Assembly: GCF_024347635.1 (NCBI RefSeq) | Contig: NZ_AP025510.1 | Coordinates: 1,426,001 to 1,490,000, forward strand | Reading direction: 5' to 3' | Origin: Vibrio tasmaniensis | GTDB taxonomy: Bacteria > Pseudomonadota > Gammaproteobacteria > Enterobacterales > Vibrionaceae | DNA length: 64,000 nt | Shown here: piece by piece, positions 36,110 through 45,878 of the stretch | How positions within the stretch are numbered: position 1 is the stretch's first letter | How the letters are laid out: every line of letters starts with the position of its first letter | Translations under genes and position numbers: made by a program | The notes under the pieces: model-generated | Databases searched by the model: none | The model's input: only the letters and a program-made list of their open reading frames with translations | Told to the model about the DNA's origin: nothing

Positions 36110-36915
36110 TGAGTGATGCACTAGAAAGATCGTTGAAAGATAGCATCACATACCAATGGGAACTTTTTTCGTTGGCGATGGGTTTCTTTTCTCGTTTACC
36201 GATGCCGAAGAATACGCCTTATTCAGAAGAGCGAATGAATCGTTCGGGTCGCTACTTTTCAACGGTTGGTTTATTACTTGGTGTTTTGTGTGGCGGTGTG
36301 TTGTTGCTACTCGATGCCATACTGCCGAGTGCAGTGGCCATTTTTTCAATGATGAGTTTTAGTTTGATGTTAACCGGTGCTTTTCATGAAGATGGCTTAA
36401 CCGATATGGCCGATGGTATTGGCGGCGGCATGACCTTAGAACGCCGCTTGACCATTATGAAAGACAGTCGAATTGGTACTTATGGCGCATCTGCACTGGT
36501 TATGGCTCTACTTGGCAAGTGGGTGCTGTTGAATGAGCTGGTCAACATGACAGCCTTGTTTATGGTTATCGTTACCAGTTATACCTTTAGCCGTGCGATT
36601 GCGGCTTCCCTTATCTACGACATGCCTTATGTTAGTGATTTGGATACCAGTAAAAGTAAGCCATTGGCCAATAAGCAAACTAAGGGCGAACTTGTCTTTT
36701 TATTGCTTGTGGGCGTTCTGCCTAGCCTGTGGTTTGGTCTTGAGCTCGCTTTGGTTTTATCTGTCGTCGCCTATCTGTTTAGATTAGGTTTCAAAAAATG
36801 GTTAATGGCACGAATTGGTGGCTTTACTGGCGACTGTTTGGGGGCGGCTCAACAGTTGATGGAGTTACTGATTTACCTTGTGTTCATTACTGCTTTTTAC
36901 AATGGTTTTTTATAA
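36109..36915 (+). CDS. cobS: Adenosylcobinamide-GDP ribazoletransferase
   Basis: Polytopic inner-membrane enzyme (268 aa) that joins adenosylcobinamide-GDP to alpha-ribazole (phosphate), the last assembly step. The metal-binding motif FHEDGLTDMADGIGGG is clear, followed by RRLTIMKDSRIGTYGASAL, and there are about six to seven membrane helices. GGFTGDCLGAAQQLMELLIY near the C terminus is a second family block. It overlaps cobT by one base (ATG within TAATG) and is followed by cobU nine bases later. Confidence 0.96.
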   Translation: MSDALERSLKDSITYQWELFSLAMGFFSRLPMPKNTPYSEERMNRSGRYFSTVGLLLGVLCGGVLLLLDAILPSAVAIFSMMSFSLMLTGAFHEDGLTDMADGIGGGMTLERRLTIMKDSRIGTYGASALVMALLGKWVLLNELVNMTALFMVIVTSYTFSRAIAASLIYDMPYVSDLDTSKSKPLANKQTKGELVFLLLVGVLPSLWFGLELALVLSVVAYLFRLGFKKWLMARIGGFTGDCLGAAQQLMELLIYLVFITAFYNGFL

Positions 36916-36924
36916 CGGGTTCCT

Positions 36925-37542
36925 ATGACAAACACGAATCAAGCTAATCAAATTAATCAAGTAAGTCAGCGAAATAGCCATCTGGTATTGGGTGGAGCTC
37001 GTTCTGGTAAGTCTAGTTTTGCAGAACAACAGGCATTGTGTGCGCTTGAAGGATGTTCAAATGGACGTCTCAACTATATTGCGACGGCCACTTATTTGGA
37101 CGACGAAATGCGTGAGAGAATTGTGCACCATAAACAACGTCGTGGTGAGCTGTGGATTGAGCATGAAGCCCCTGTTGAATTAGCCGAAAAACTGCTGTCT
37201 TTTGGTCAAAACGATGTGGTGTTGATTGACTGCCTAACTTTGTGGTTGAACAACATTATTTTTGAGTTGGGTGATGATGCGACCAATGAACAGGTTGAGG
37301 CCGTGGTTGAAGTTTTAGTGAAAAGCGTAGAGCAAAGCCCAGCGCAAATTATCATGGTGTCTAACGAAGTCGGTTTAGGTGTGGTGCCGCTAGGTAAAGT
37401 GTCGCGCCTATTTGTCGACAATGCGGGTCGCATGAACCAAGCGCTAGCTCGCGTAGTTGAACGCGTTACGCTGGTTGCTGCAGGATTACCATTGAGCTTA
37501 AAACCGTCGAGCTATTTGACTCAAAGCTCGACTCATAATTAG
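36925..37542 (+). CDS. cobU: Adenosylcobinamide kinase / phosphate guanylyltransferase
   Basis: Bifunctional enzyme (205 aa) that phosphorylates adenosylcobinamide and then attaches GMP. The P-loop is LVLGGARSGKSSFAEQQA; the guanylylated histidine lies in RIVHHKQRRGELW, and VLIDCLTLWLNN and MVSNEVGLGVVP follow, all conserved in CobU. The N terminus adds an Asn/Gln-rich stretch (TNTNQANQINQVSQRN) not typical of the family and probably disordered. Part of the cobTSUC operon. Confidence 0.96.
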   Translation: MTNTNQANQINQVSQRNSHLVLGGARSGKSSFAEQQALCALEGCSNGRLNYIATATYLDDEMRERIVHHKQRRGELWIEHEAPVELAEKLLSFGQNDVVLIDCLTLWLNNIIFELGDDATNEQVEAVVEVLVKSVEQSPAQIIMVSNEVGLGVVPLGKVSRLFVDNAGRMNQALARVVERVTLVAAGLPLSLKPSSYLTQSSTHN

Positions 37543-37568
37543 ATTGGTATCAAAGGTTAGTTGAACAA

Positions 37569-38186
37569 ATGGAAAATGGAACAACCAAAAACATCTATCT
37601 ACTAAGACATGGCAAAGTCGAAGGCGAAGCGGCACTTAATGGTTTATCCGATGTGTTGGTTAACCCTGATCTTCAAGATCGGATATGTGGGGCATTAGCT
37701 AACTACGATGTGCCTTTCGATGGCGTCATTACTTCACCTTTGAAGCGATGCAGCGATCTCGCAAACAGATACGCACAGCGAATGTCTATGCCTTTATCTG
37801 TCGAAGTAGACTTTCAGGAAATGAACTTCGGTGACGTAGATGGTGTCCCATTTGATGAGCTTGAAGACAAGTGGGGAATGTTAGAAACCTTTTGGAAAGA
37901 CCCTGCTAATCATCAATTAACTGGCGCAGAAAGTTTACAGAGCTTCCACGACAGAGTAACTCAAGCTTGGTCGCAACTTTTGGACGATCCAAGTGACAAT
38001 TTATTATTGGTTACTCATGGTGGTGTGATTCGCATATTGTTAGCGCATTGCCTTGATATCGATTGGGAAAATCCGAGTTTGTACTCGAAGCTATCGATAG
38101 AAAACGCGTCGATAACTCATATTCAAATCACTCAGTTTGCGCAGAGCTTTATTAGCGTAAAATCAATAGGGTTACCTGTTCTCTGA
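37569..38186 (+). CDS. cobC: Alpha-ribazole phosphatase-like histidine phosphatase
   Basis: Histidine phosphatase superfamily protein (205 aa). The catalytic RHG motif is LLRHGKVEG and the second His lies in LLVTHGGVIRILLAHCL. SPLKRCSDLANRYA and FQEMNFGDVDGVPFDELEDK fit CobC. The position, 26 bases after cobU, supports a role in dephosphorylating alpha-ribazole phosphate or cobalamin phosphate. Some members of this family act on other phosphoesters, so the symbol rests partly on the operon. Confidence 0.85.
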   Translation: MENGTTKNIYLLRHGKVEGEAALNGLSDVLVNPDLQDRICGALANYDVPFDGVITSPLKRCSDLANRYAQRMSMPLSVEVDFQEMNFGDVDGVPFDELEDKWGMLETFWKDPANHQLTGAESLQSFHDRVTQAWSQLLDDPSDNLLLVTHGGVIRILLAHCLDIDWENPSLYSKLSIENASITHIQITQFAQSFISVKSIGLPVL

Positions 38187-38333
38187 GCGCTTAGAAAACA
38201 CACTTTTAAGAATCAATAATCTATTAGACCTGCTAGATAGAAATAGAAACAGAAATAAAAATCGAAATATAAAGCGGCGTTCACAGCCGTTATACCAGAT
38301 TGGTATTACTACCTACGTGAAAGGAATTTAGTC

Positions 38334-40130
38334 ATGACAACACCGAGTTGGGATCTAAGCATTGCTTATTGCGATCTTGATGATGCAAAAATCGAACAGG
38401 ATATTGAACTCATCCAACAGTGCATTGAGCTGTTGTACCTACACGTTGAAAAGCGTCATATTATTCTAGCGATGCAAAACGCCATTCAAACATCTGAAGC
38501 GGCAGGCACGTTACTGAGCACGATCAACACCTTCGCTAATTGCCACGCATCGGTCGATGCGACACACACAGAAGCCAAAGCACTGCTTGGTCGAGTTGCG
38601 AAACTGAACTCTGAAATGTCTCAAGCGTTCAGCCCTTACGAAGACACGCTAATCCACGCAGAACCAGAATTTATTGATGCCGTATTAGAGCATGAGAGTG
38701 CAGATGTTGCGGGGCAACGTTTTGCTATCGAAAGCTCACGTAAATTAGCAAGTAGCCGACTCAGTGTGGCTGAAGAGCAGTTATTAGCCGCCATGAAAGT
38801 GGATGGCCGTGATGGATGGGGACGTTTGTACGATAACTTAACCGGCTCTTTAAAACTGTCGCTAAAGCTGCACGGTGAAGACGAAGCGCTAGGTTTTTCA
38901 CAAGCTGCGAGCTTGTTGTACGGCAGCGAATTCGACAAACAAGAACCGGCATGGCGCGCAGTCCAAGGCGCAATGAAGACGCACCAAGAGTCTTTTGCTT
39001 CAATTCTAAATGCGCTTGCGGGGTGGCGACTGACAGAGAACAAAAAGCGCTCGAAAATAAGCGACGTGCATTTCCTTGATCCAAGCCTACACGCCAGCCG
39101 CATCGTACCTGAAACGCTAGACACCATGATGTCGGTAGCAAAGGCAAATCGCGAAGTAGGCCAGAAAGCAGGTCTGTTAATGGCAAGAGTTCACGGGCTC
39201 GATGAAATGAAGCCTTGGAACCATTTAGCCGCGATGCCTCCGCTGGGTGACAGCGAATCTAAGGTTTACCCATTCGATGAAGCGATCGAAGTGATTAAAA
39301 CCGCCTTCGCTGAAGTCAATCCAGAGATGGCTGATTTTGTTGCATTAATGGTTGAGAACGGTTGGGTTGATGCCGCTCCAGCAGCCAACAAACGTCTAGG
39401 TGCGTACTGCACCAAGTTCGCTGCGACACGCACACCTCTTGTGTTCATGACATGGAGCGGTAGCCGCTCAGACTTAATGACATTGGCACACGAACTAGGC
39501 CATGCGTTCCATAACTGGGTGATGAAAGACATGCCTTTGTGTCAGACGCGCTACCCAATGACGCTAGCAGAAACCGCTTCAATCTTTGCTGAAAACATCG
39601 TTCGTGACCACTTGTTAAAACAAGCACAAACACGCAATGAGAAACTTGAAATGCTGTGGGAAGAGCTTTCTTCTTCACTGGCTTTGATGGTAAACATTCC
39701 AGTACGTTTCGAGTTTGAGAAAGCCTTCTATGAGCAGCGTGAAAAAGGTGAGCTAACGGCTCAGCAGCTGTGTGACTTGATGGAAACCACTTGGAAGGAG
39801 TGGTATGGCGATGCAATGACAGAAGCCGACCCTTACTTCTGGGCAAGCAAACTGCACTTCAGCATCTCTCAAGTGAGCTTCTACAACTACCCATACCTGT
39901 TCGGTTACCTGTTCAGTAAAGGTGTTTACGCTCAGCGCGATGCTAAGGGCGAACAATTCTACGGTGATTACGTTTCCTTGCTTCGTGATACGGGCAGCAT
40001 GATGGCGGAAGAAGTCGTTCAAAAACACTTGGGAATGGACCTGACTCAAGCTGACTTTTGGCAACAAAGCATCGACATGGTCAAAGTTCAAATCGATGAA
40101 TTTGAAAGATTGCTCGATCAGGAAGATTAA
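38334..40130 (+). CDS. pepF: M3-family oligoendopeptidase
   Basis: Cytoplasmic zinc oligopeptidase of 598 aa. The active site HEXXH is His386-Glu387-His390 in TLAHELGHAFHNW, with the third ligand Glu in TLAETASIFAEN. The N-terminal helical domain (WDLSIAYCDLDDAKIEQDIE) and the C-terminal block FYNYPYLFGYLFSKGVYAQ are typical of PepF-type enzymes. The region from about 38200 to 38330 upstream is A-rich with short (GAAATA-like) repeats, and the gene probably has its own promoter rather than belonging to the cob operon. Confidence 0.92.
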   Translation: MTTPSWDLSIAYCDLDDAKIEQDIELIQQCIELLYLHVEKRHIILAMQNAIQTSEAAGTLLSTINTFANCHASVDATHTEAKALLGRVAKLNSEMSQAFSPYEDTLIHAEPEFIDAVLEHESADVAGQRFAIESSRKLASSRLSVAEEQLLAAMKVDGRDGWGRLYDNLTGSLKLSLKLHGEDEALGFSQAASLLYGSEFDKQEPAWRAVQGAMKTHQESFASILNALAGWRLTENKKRSKISDVHFLDPSLHASRIVPETLDTMMSVAKANREVGQKAGLLMARVHGLDEMKPWNHLAAMPPLGDSESKVYPFDEAIEVIKTAFAEVNPEMADFVALMVENGWVDAAPAANKRLGAYCTKFAATRTPLVFMTWSGSRSDLMTLAHELGHAFHNWVMKDMPLCQTRYPMTLAETASIFAENIVRDHLLKQAQTRNEKLEMLWEELSSSLALMVNIPVRFEFEKAFYEQREKGELTAQQLCDLMETTWKEWYGDAMTEADPYFWASKLHFSISQVSFYNYPYLFGYLFSKGVYAQRDAKGEQFYGDYVSLLRDTGSMMAEEVVQKHLGMDLTQADFWQQSIDMVKVQIDEFERLLDQED

Positions 40131-40408
40131 TTGATCTCAATCTGTTCATGGTAGGTAAGAGCTGTGTTAGCTTACGTGGCTCTTATCTTGCTGACATGAC
40201 TTGAGAAAAGCTGAGACAGCCAAAAGTTGCTTTAAATAGAGAAAGTTATTTGGAACAGATGCCGGTTAGTAAAGCCAGCAGGTAATACAAAAATATATGG
40301 GTAGTATTTGTGAGTGATAACGGAGTTTCTATTGATAAGTGCGATCCTAGCAACACAATTTCTATGTACAATTTATTAACATACGGCCGTGCAATTAAGG
40401 AGTAGCGC

Positions 40409-41437
40409 ATGACGAAGACCCTCTTTCGCCAATCATTTCTTTTTGACAGCCTAGATCTTGAGCAAGAAGTGGTTGCAGGACAGACCGTACTGAGTAACGG
40501 TGTTCATATTAAGCTTCATCAACGCGGTGTATTGGAAGTGATTCCCGCAGAGTACAATTCTGAAACCAAGAACATCATCTTTTCAACAGGTATTCATGGT
40601 GACGAAACTTCACCAATGGAGCTGATTGATAAGCTCATTGAGGATATTGAAACCGGCTTCCAAGTCGTGACAGCAAGGTGTTTGTTCATCATTGCTCACC
40701 CAGAAGCGACCAATGCGCATACGCGTTTTCTTGATGTGAACATGAACCGTCTGTTTGATGAAAAACAGCACGAAAGTAATCGAGAAGTGGACATCGCGAA
40801 CAACCTTAAGTACTTGGTTACTGAGTTTTACAAGGAAACGGTACCTGCCACTCGTTGGCACTTAGATCTACACTGTGCGATCCGTTTGTCTAAGCATTAC
40901 TCTTTCGCCGTAAGCCCTAAGGTTCGCCACGAAGTTCGCAGTAAAGCCTTGTTCGATTTCATTAACAGTGCTCACGTTGAAGCGGTGTTGTTATCCAATG
41001 CGCCAACGAGCACCTTCAGTTGGTACAGCGCTGAAAACTTTGAAGCGCAAGCACTGACAATGGAGCTAGGGCAGGTAGCAAGAATTGGTGAGAACCAGCT
41101 TGATAAGTTAACGGCTTTCGATTTGGCAATGCGCAATTTGATTGCTGAAATAGAACCAGAGCATTTACCAAAGAAAACCATTACTTATCGCGTAAGCCGA
41201 ACCATTGTTCGTTTGCATGATGATTTTGATTTCATGTTCTCTGATGCCGTTGAAAACTTTACGGCGTTCAAGCACGGTGAAGTGTTTGGTCATGATGGAG
41301 ATAAGCCATTGATGGCGAAGAATGAAAACGAAGCGGTGGTATTCCCAAATCGTAACGTGGCTATCGGTCAACGTGCGGCCTTAATGGTATGCGAAGTCGA
41401 AACACGATTCGACCACGGTCAGCTTGTGTACGATTAA
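40409..41437 (+). CDS. astE: Succinylglutamate desuccinylase
   Basis: Final enzyme of the arginine succinyltransferase pathway; it splits succinylglutamate into succinate and glutamate (342 aa, against about 322 in E. coli). The M14-type zinc site is visible as STGIHGDETSPMELIDKLI (His, Glu) and RWHLDLHCAIRLSKHY (second His). AAGGAG gives a good ribosome site. The other ast genes are not in this window, so astE is separated from astCADB here. A terminator follows. Confidence 0.94.
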   Translation: MTKTLFRQSFLFDSLDLEQEVVAGQTVLSNGVHIKLHQRGVLEVIPAEYNSETKNIIFSTGIHGDETSPMELIDKLIEDIETGFQVVTARCLFIIAHPEATNAHTRFLDVNMNRLFDEKQHESNREVDIANNLKYLVTEFYKETVPATRWHLDLHCAIRLSKHYSFAVSPKVRHEVRSKALFDFINSAHVEAVLLSNAPTSTFSWYSAENFEAQALTMELGQVARIGENQLDKLTAFDLAMRNLIAEIEPEHLPKKTITYRVSRTIVRLHDDFDFMFSDAVENFTAFKHGEVFGHDGDKPLMAKNENEAVVFPNRNVAIGQRAALMVCEVETRFDHGQLVYD

Positions 41438-41487
41438 TGTCCAGTCGGGTTTAAGCTACAAAACAACCGCCCAACTGGTTGAAATAT

Positions 41488-41522
41488 CAAGGTTCACATT
41501 ACGGTGTGAGCCTTGAGTTTAT
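41488..41522 (+). terminator. Terminator of astE
   Basis: CAAGGTTCACA pairs with TGTGAGCCTTG (one G-U) around TTACGG, followed by AGTTTATTT. Confidence 0.75.
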
Positions 41523-41569
41523 TTGGGGATACAGGTAAGGTTACGCGAACAATTTCAAAGTAGCTTGAT

Positions 41570-42565
41570 ATGGATTTCCAACAACTTCTTCACCAAAAAC
41601 AGCGAAAATGGACGCGAGTCATTTATCTGATGGCTGCACTGCTTGTCACGCTGAGTGCGATTTATCTAATGGTTGGCGATCTCTTCATTTCCCCTCTGGG
41701 CACCTTGTCCACGTTAGAACAAAAACTACTGATTGATTTACGCTTACCTCGACTATTGGCAGCTATTGCGATCGGGGCTGGGTTAGCTGTATCTGGCGCA
41801 AGCTTACAAGTCTTATTGGGTAACGTATTAGCAGAGCCTGGTGTGCTCGGCATTTCTGGTGGTGCAAGCTTGGCGATGGTGATCGTGTTGTTCTTCTTGC
41901 CATTTGCTCCTACGCCTGAATTATTTATGATTGCCGCCGTTTTAGGCTCACTCTGTTTTACCGTGATTCTGGTTAGCATGGTAAAAACGATGCGACTGAC
42001 TACGGCCAAGTTATTGCTGGTGGGTGTTGCGTTAGGCATTCTTTCTGGCGCGATGGTGACGTGGGCATTCTATTTTAGTGATGATCTTAGCTTACGCTTA
42101 TTGATGTATTGGCTAATGGGTAGCTTGGGTGGTGTAACTTGGTACCAACACTCGCTCACGTTGGTGATGATTCCCGTGATTATTTGGTTGTGTTTGCAAG
42201 GTAGCAAACTAGACAAACTGATGATTGGCGAAACGCATGCCGCACAGTTAGGCGTGAACGTTCCGAGATTACGTTGGCGTCTAATCTTCGCTGTGTCTAT
42301 TTTAGTCGGCTGCGCAGTAGCTTTGGGTGGTGTGATCAGCTTTGTGGGTTTGGTGGTGCCACACTTACTGCGTTTAGCGATTGGTACCGACAACCGATAC
42401 CTTCTTCCTTTATCTGCCGTTGCAGGTGCCGCGTTACTGGTGTTTGCTGATATTTGCGCACGTACATTACTCGATTCTGCAGAATTACCCTTGGGTGTGA
42501 TGACCACCAGTATCGGTGCACCAATCTTCATTTGGATGTTAATTAAAAATCATGATTCAAATTAA
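41570..42565 (+). CDS. btuC: Vitamin B12 ABC transporter permease
   Basis: Inner-membrane permease (331 aa) of the BtuCDF cobalamin importer, of the FecCD type with about ten helices. [40 protein letters not shown] and [20 protein letters not shown] are FecCD signatures. The C terminus overlaps the start of btuD by 14 bases. The binding protein BtuF and outer-membrane BtuB are not in this window. Together with the cob genes it makes this stretch a cobalamin salvage region. Confidence 0.94.
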   Translation: MDFQQLLHQKQRKWTRVIYLMAALLVTLSAIYLMVGDLFISPLGTLSTLEQKLLIDLRLPRLLAAIAIGAGLAVSGASLQVLLGNVLAEPGVLGISGGASLAMVIVLFFLPFAPTPELFMIAAVLGSLCFTVILVSMVKTMRLTTAKLLLVGVALGILSGAMVTWAFYFSDDLSLRLLMYWLMGSLGGVTWYQHSLTLVMIPVIIWLCLQGSKLDKLMIGETHAAQLGVNVPRLRWRLIFAVSILVGCAVALGGVISFVGLVVPHLLRLAIGTDNRYLLPLSAVAGAALLVFADICARTLLDSAELPLGVMTTSIGAPIFIWMLIKNHDSN

Positions 42566-43310
42566 GAGCCTGAGCGTCGGCGCTCGTTTATTACCACTAT
42601 CATTTGAGCTCAAGCAAGGGCAGGTGACTCATGTCATCGGTCCTAATGGCAGTGGAAAAAGTACCTTATTGGAAGCGATATCTGGCGTTGGTGATGGCTA
42701 CAAAGGTGATATAAAGCTCGACGGTCAAGACTTGTCAGCATTATCCCTACAAGATTTATCATTGCATCGCGCTTATCTGTGTCAAAGTGCAAGACCCGCC
42801 TTCAACTTGGAAGTCTTCCAATACCTTGCGTTATCACTGCCAAGTTCATCGCATGGCCTTGATGCTGAAATCAACGCAGCTTTGGAAGAAATAAGCCAGA
42901 TGCTAGACATTGCGGATAAACTTCACCGCTCAATACAAGCTTTGTCTGGTGGTGAATGGCAAAGGGTTCGCTTGGCGGGCATGTGTTTGCAAATTTGGCC
43001 GACGCTTAATCCATACGCAAAGTTATTGATCCTCGACGAACCTGCAGCGCCATTGGATATTGCGCAAGAAGCCTTGCTGTACAAGCTTATCGAACGAGTG
43101 GCTGAGAAGGGCATTGCGGTTATTATGGCTAACCACGACCTGAACCGAACCTTGAGACATGCCGACCAAGTACTGCTGCTCGACAAGGGCGTACTACAAG
43201 CCTCAGGCAGTGCAGAACAAGTACTTGCGCCTGAACAGCTAGAATCCGTATTTAACACGCAAGTAAAAAGCATCTCGGTCGACAATCAAACTTATCTTTT
43301 GTTTGGTTAA
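42552..43310 (+). CDS. btuD: Vitamin B12 ABC transporter ATP-binding protein
   Basis: ATPase subunit (252 aa) of the BtuCD importer. The Walker A motif is [16 protein letters not shown], the signature [17 protein letters not shown], and Walker [18 protein letters not shown], with the switch His in [15 protein letters not shown]. It overlaps btuC, so translation is coupled. The DUF6559-like gene follows 29 bases on. Confidence 0.95.
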   Translation: MIQIKSLSVGARLLPLSFELKQGQVTHVIGPNGSGKSTLLEAISGVGDGYKGDIKLDGQDLSALSLQDLSLHRAYLCQSARPAFNLEVFQYLALSLPSSSHGLDAEINAALEEISQMLDIADKLHRSIQALSGGEWQRVRLAGMCLQIWPTLNPYAKLLILDEPAAPLDIAQEALLYKLIERVAEKGIAVIMANHDLNRTLRHADQVLLLDKGVLQASGSAEQVLAPEQLESVFNTQVKSISVDNQTYLLFG

Positions 43311-43339
43311 CTTAGGCTCATCAATACAAGGCAACCTAT

Positions 43340-43699
43340 ATGTTTAGATATATTCAACGACGACGAATCAAGAAAGTAATCAAATCACTTTCTGCAAAGT
43401 TGGTGAAAGCGTACGGAAGCAGTGACTTTTTCTCTATTGGTCAGGTAGAAACGAGTTCTAGTGAACTGAGTAAGCGCCAACAACTGGTTGCTTTAGCTTT
43501 GTTTGCAGATCCACAAGACCTTGCTGTTGAACTGACTCCTGCCATTCAATTACTGCGTAATGACGTGTCTAACGACTTCTTCGGTGGTGAGGAATATACC
43601 GCGCGTGATGTACTTAATTTGTTGGGCGGTGGCGGTTGGAAGGGCGGTCGTATGGACGATGATATGTCGAATCGCTTTGGTATGCATAGCCGCTATTAG
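43340..43699 (+). CDS. DUF6559-like protein
   Basis: Protein of 119 aa, basic at the N terminus (MFRYIQRRRIKKVIKSLSAK), with SELSKRQQLVALALFADPQD in the middle and a glycine-rich LNLLGGGGWKGGRMDDD near the C terminus. This matches, from memory, the family called DUF6559, found in Vibrio and relatives; function unknown. It is in the same direction as btuD and probably in the same transcript. Confidence 0.8.
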   Translation: MFRYIQRRRIKKVIKSLSAKLVKAYGSSDFFSIGQVETSSSELSKRQQLVALALFADPQDLAVELTPAIQLLRNDVSNDFFGGEEYTARDVLNLLGGGGWKGGRMDDDMSNRFGMHSRY

Positions 43700-43755
43700 T
43701 TTAGCTCGTTCAAATTAACGTTTAATGATTTATCGATTTATAAACGTATACGCTC

Positions 43756-43795
43756 AGTAGCTTAGTAGCTTAGTAGCTTAATAGCTTAGTAACTT
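43756..43795. repeat. Octanucleotide repeat (AGTAGCTT)x5, two copies imperfect
   Basis: Three exact AGTAGCTT units are followed by AATAGCTT and AGTAACTT. Noncoding, about 57 bases after the preceding stop codon. Confidence 0.85.
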
Positions 43796-44100
43796 AGCCA
43801 CTTTGCAACAGTCTCAACAACGTAATAATGAAGCTCAAAAGCACTCAATATCATTATTTATGCGAGCGTTTCAATCGGATTGATTCAATAAAAAAATACC
43901 TTCCTAGTGAACTATTTTCTTAGGGAATGCGTGATTCGTGTCGGTAAAAATCGATAATTCGAAGCAATATCATCTATCTCTAACGCATTTCTTTGAGTTG
44001 TGTGACTCTGATTCCTTTCAAAATAAATCCCACTTTTATTGATAGTTATGACGTATATATTTTCCGTGTTCTTTAAGTCAGAAACTATAAAACCTCGAAC

Positions 44101-44137
44101 TGCAATCTTGATTAGTAAATGTCCAATCAAGATTGCA
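44101..44137 (+). promoter_or_regulatory. 13-bp inverted repeat in the LPMO leader
   Basis: TGCAATCTTGATT (44101-44113) and AATCAAGATTGCA (44125-44137) are perfect complements around an 11-base loop. It lies 30 bases before the GTG start. It may be an operator or an RNA hairpin; without a T run it does not look like a terminator. Confidence 0.65.
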
Positions 44138-44166
44138 TATGGGGTAAAATAATAGAGAGTGGGAAA

Positions 44167-45669
44167 GTGACAACTATAAATAATAATATTCTAAAAATAG
44201 CAGTAAGTGTGGCTATGCTATCGAGTGTGCCGTCAGTGGCAAATGCTCATGGCTGGTCTGAATTTCCAAGTGCACGTCAGAATACGTGTTATGAACAAGG
44301 CGGAGTTTGGTCAGGTACGCCACCAAATGCGGCGTGTGCTCAAGCAAAAGATATTTCAGGGTCATATCCTTTCGTTCAACGCAACGAGTATGCGAAAAAT
44401 ATCCAAGATTTCAACAATATCAATGCTGTGAAAGCTGCGATTCCAGACGGCACTTTGTGTTATGCCAATGATTCGCAAAAGCGTGGTATGGGCGCCCCTC
44501 ATACAGGTTGGACTCGCACCGAGTTAAGCACTGGTACATTTGAATATGTATTCAACGCGACTGCACCACACAACCCTTCTTTCTGGGAGTTTTATCTAAC
44601 GAAACCAAACGCGGATCTAAGCAAAAGTTTAGCGTGGGGTGACTTAGAACTTATCCAAAAAGAGGGGAATGTTCCGGTGAGCGGTGGCAAATACCGTATC
44701 AACGTGACGATTCCTTCAGATCGCTCTGGCGACGCAATCTTATACGTACGTTGGCAACGTGACGACGCCGCGGGTGAAGGTTTCTACAACTGTTCAGACA
44801 TCACTATCGCGGGTGGTACAACTCCTCCACCAGATCCTACACCTCAACCTGATCTAGTCCGTGGCGACCTGTTTGTTTCTGACCAGTTTGGTACACCACA
44901 AGTTGGCGATACCGTTAAGTACGACATCATCAACAAGTACGGTGAAGTAGCGCGTAGCTTCGACATCGTTATCGACGCTTCAAACGTTAACGATTGGGCT
45001 CGCTTGTTGGCTTCAGAGATTAACGGCTGGCATGAAGAGTTTAAAGATGGCGCGATCTTCATTGGTGACTGGCACGCTGAAATGCAGCACTACATGTATT
45101 TCCAAAACGATTCTTCACGTAACTTCTTCAACTCAAAGGATAGCCGTGCTTCTGGTCAGTTAACGTTGATTGATGGTGGCGACGGTGGTGTTGAGCCATT
45201 GAAAGGCGACATCTACGAGCTAGTGAAGAGTGACAACGTAGTGAATGATGGCGACAAGGTTGTGATTGCAACAAATGAAGCGGCGACATTAACTCAAACT
45301 CAAGGTTCTGCTGTAAGCATCCAAAATAACGGCACTGCGTCAGTTGTCGTAGATACGACTGGTATTGTAGCTAATGAAACCTTGTCATTCATGGCTAGTT
45401 CTATTGAAAGTGATAGTGTTGAAACCTTCACGTTCGAAGTGATTGCCGATGACGGTGGTGTAACACCAGACCCAGATCCAACGCCGGATCCTGATCCGAC
45501 TCCAGACCCAGACAATGGCACGTGGGACTTATCAGCGACTTACCTTGGTGGCGAAGTCGTGACTTACTCGAACCAGTCGTGGAAAGCGCAATGGTGGGTT
45601 CAAGGTGGTACAAACCCTAAAGCGACCTACGAAAATGATCAATGGGGCGTATGGCGTCCAACTAACTAG
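44167..45669 (+). CDS. AA10 lytic polysaccharide monooxygenase with chitin-binding module
   Basis: Secreted copper enzyme (500 aa) that cleaves crystalline chitin oxidatively. The start is set at GTG 44167 (MTTINNNILK); the frame opens at 44119, but that stretch overlaps an inverted repeat. Signal peptidase would cut after SVANA, leaving His28 as the new N terminus, and with His112 in GMGAPHTGW it forms the copper histidine brace. The AA10 domain (28 to about 210) is followed by a PPPDPTPQPD linker, a middle domain (DLVRGDLFVSDQFG... and KGDIYELVKSDNVV), a PDPDPT linker and a CBM5/12-type module (WDLSATYLGGEVVTYSNQSW, then WKAQWWVQGGTNP). Length is above that of single-domain AA10 enzymes, about 200 aa. 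Terminator at 45708. Confidence 0.93.
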   Translation: MTTINNNILKIAVSVAMLSSVPSVANAHGWSEFPSARQNTCYEQGGVWSGTPPNAACAQAKDISGSYPFVQRNEYAKNIQDFNNINAVKAAIPDGTLCYANDSQKRGMGAPHTGWTRTELSTGTFEYVFNATAPHNPSFWEFYLTKPNADLSKSLAWGDLELIQKEGNVPVSGGKYRINVTIPSDRSGDAILYVRWQRDDAAGEGFYNCSDITIAGGTTPPPDPTPQPDLVRGDLFVSDQFGTPQVGDTVKYDIINKYGEVARSFDIVIDASNVNDWARLLASEINGWHEEFKDGAIFIGDWHAEMQHYMYFQNDSSRNFFNSKDSRASGQLTLIDGGDGGVEPLKGDIYELVKSDNVVNDGDKVVIATNEAATLTQTQGSAVSIQNNGTASVVVDTTGIVANETLSFMASSIESDSVETFTFEVIADDGGVTPDPDPTPDPDPTPDPDNGTWDLSATYLGGEVVTYSNQSWKAQWWVQGGTNPKATYENDQWGVWRPTN

Positions 45670-45707
45670 TCGGCTAGTTAATCTAAACCAAGTAACTAAG
45701 CAACTAA

Positions 45708-45744
45708 GGCACTACACTCGATTGATGAGTGTGGTGTCTTTTAT
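45708..45744 (+). terminator. Terminator of the LPMO gene
   Basis: GCACTACACTC pairs with GAGTGTGGTGT (two wobbles) around GATTGAT, followed by CTTTTATT. Confidence 0.78.
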
Positions 45745-45878
45745 TATGGGAGAGATAAACAAGTCGACCGTGAAGGTAATTGGGTTTAGGGTAGGGCTTT
45801 GTTATACCTGAATGTCCGAATGCTTCGAATATCCACGGTTTAGTAATCTTTTACACATTAGATAGAAAAGACTTTTTG

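Larger units (their letters stand above)
43700..44166. other. Intergenic region before the LPMO gene
   Basis: Contains an octanucleotide repeat (43756-43795) and the promoter and leader of the LPMO gene, including a 13-bp inverted repeat (44101-44137) close to its ribosome site. No other gene seen. Confidence 0.55.

Noticed and set aside
38636..40091. Several long minus-strand frames
   Set aside because: All are shadows of pepF, whose HEXXH and family blocks are on the plus strand.
44119..44166. Upstream ATG start for the LPMO
   Set aside because: It would place 16 polar residues before the signal peptide and overlaps the inverted repeat; GTG 44167 gives a normal signal peptide.
45740..45875. 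Separate small gene between LPMO and the MocR gene
   Set aside because: No start with a ribosome site; the frame from 45605 is a shadow of the LPMO 3' end.
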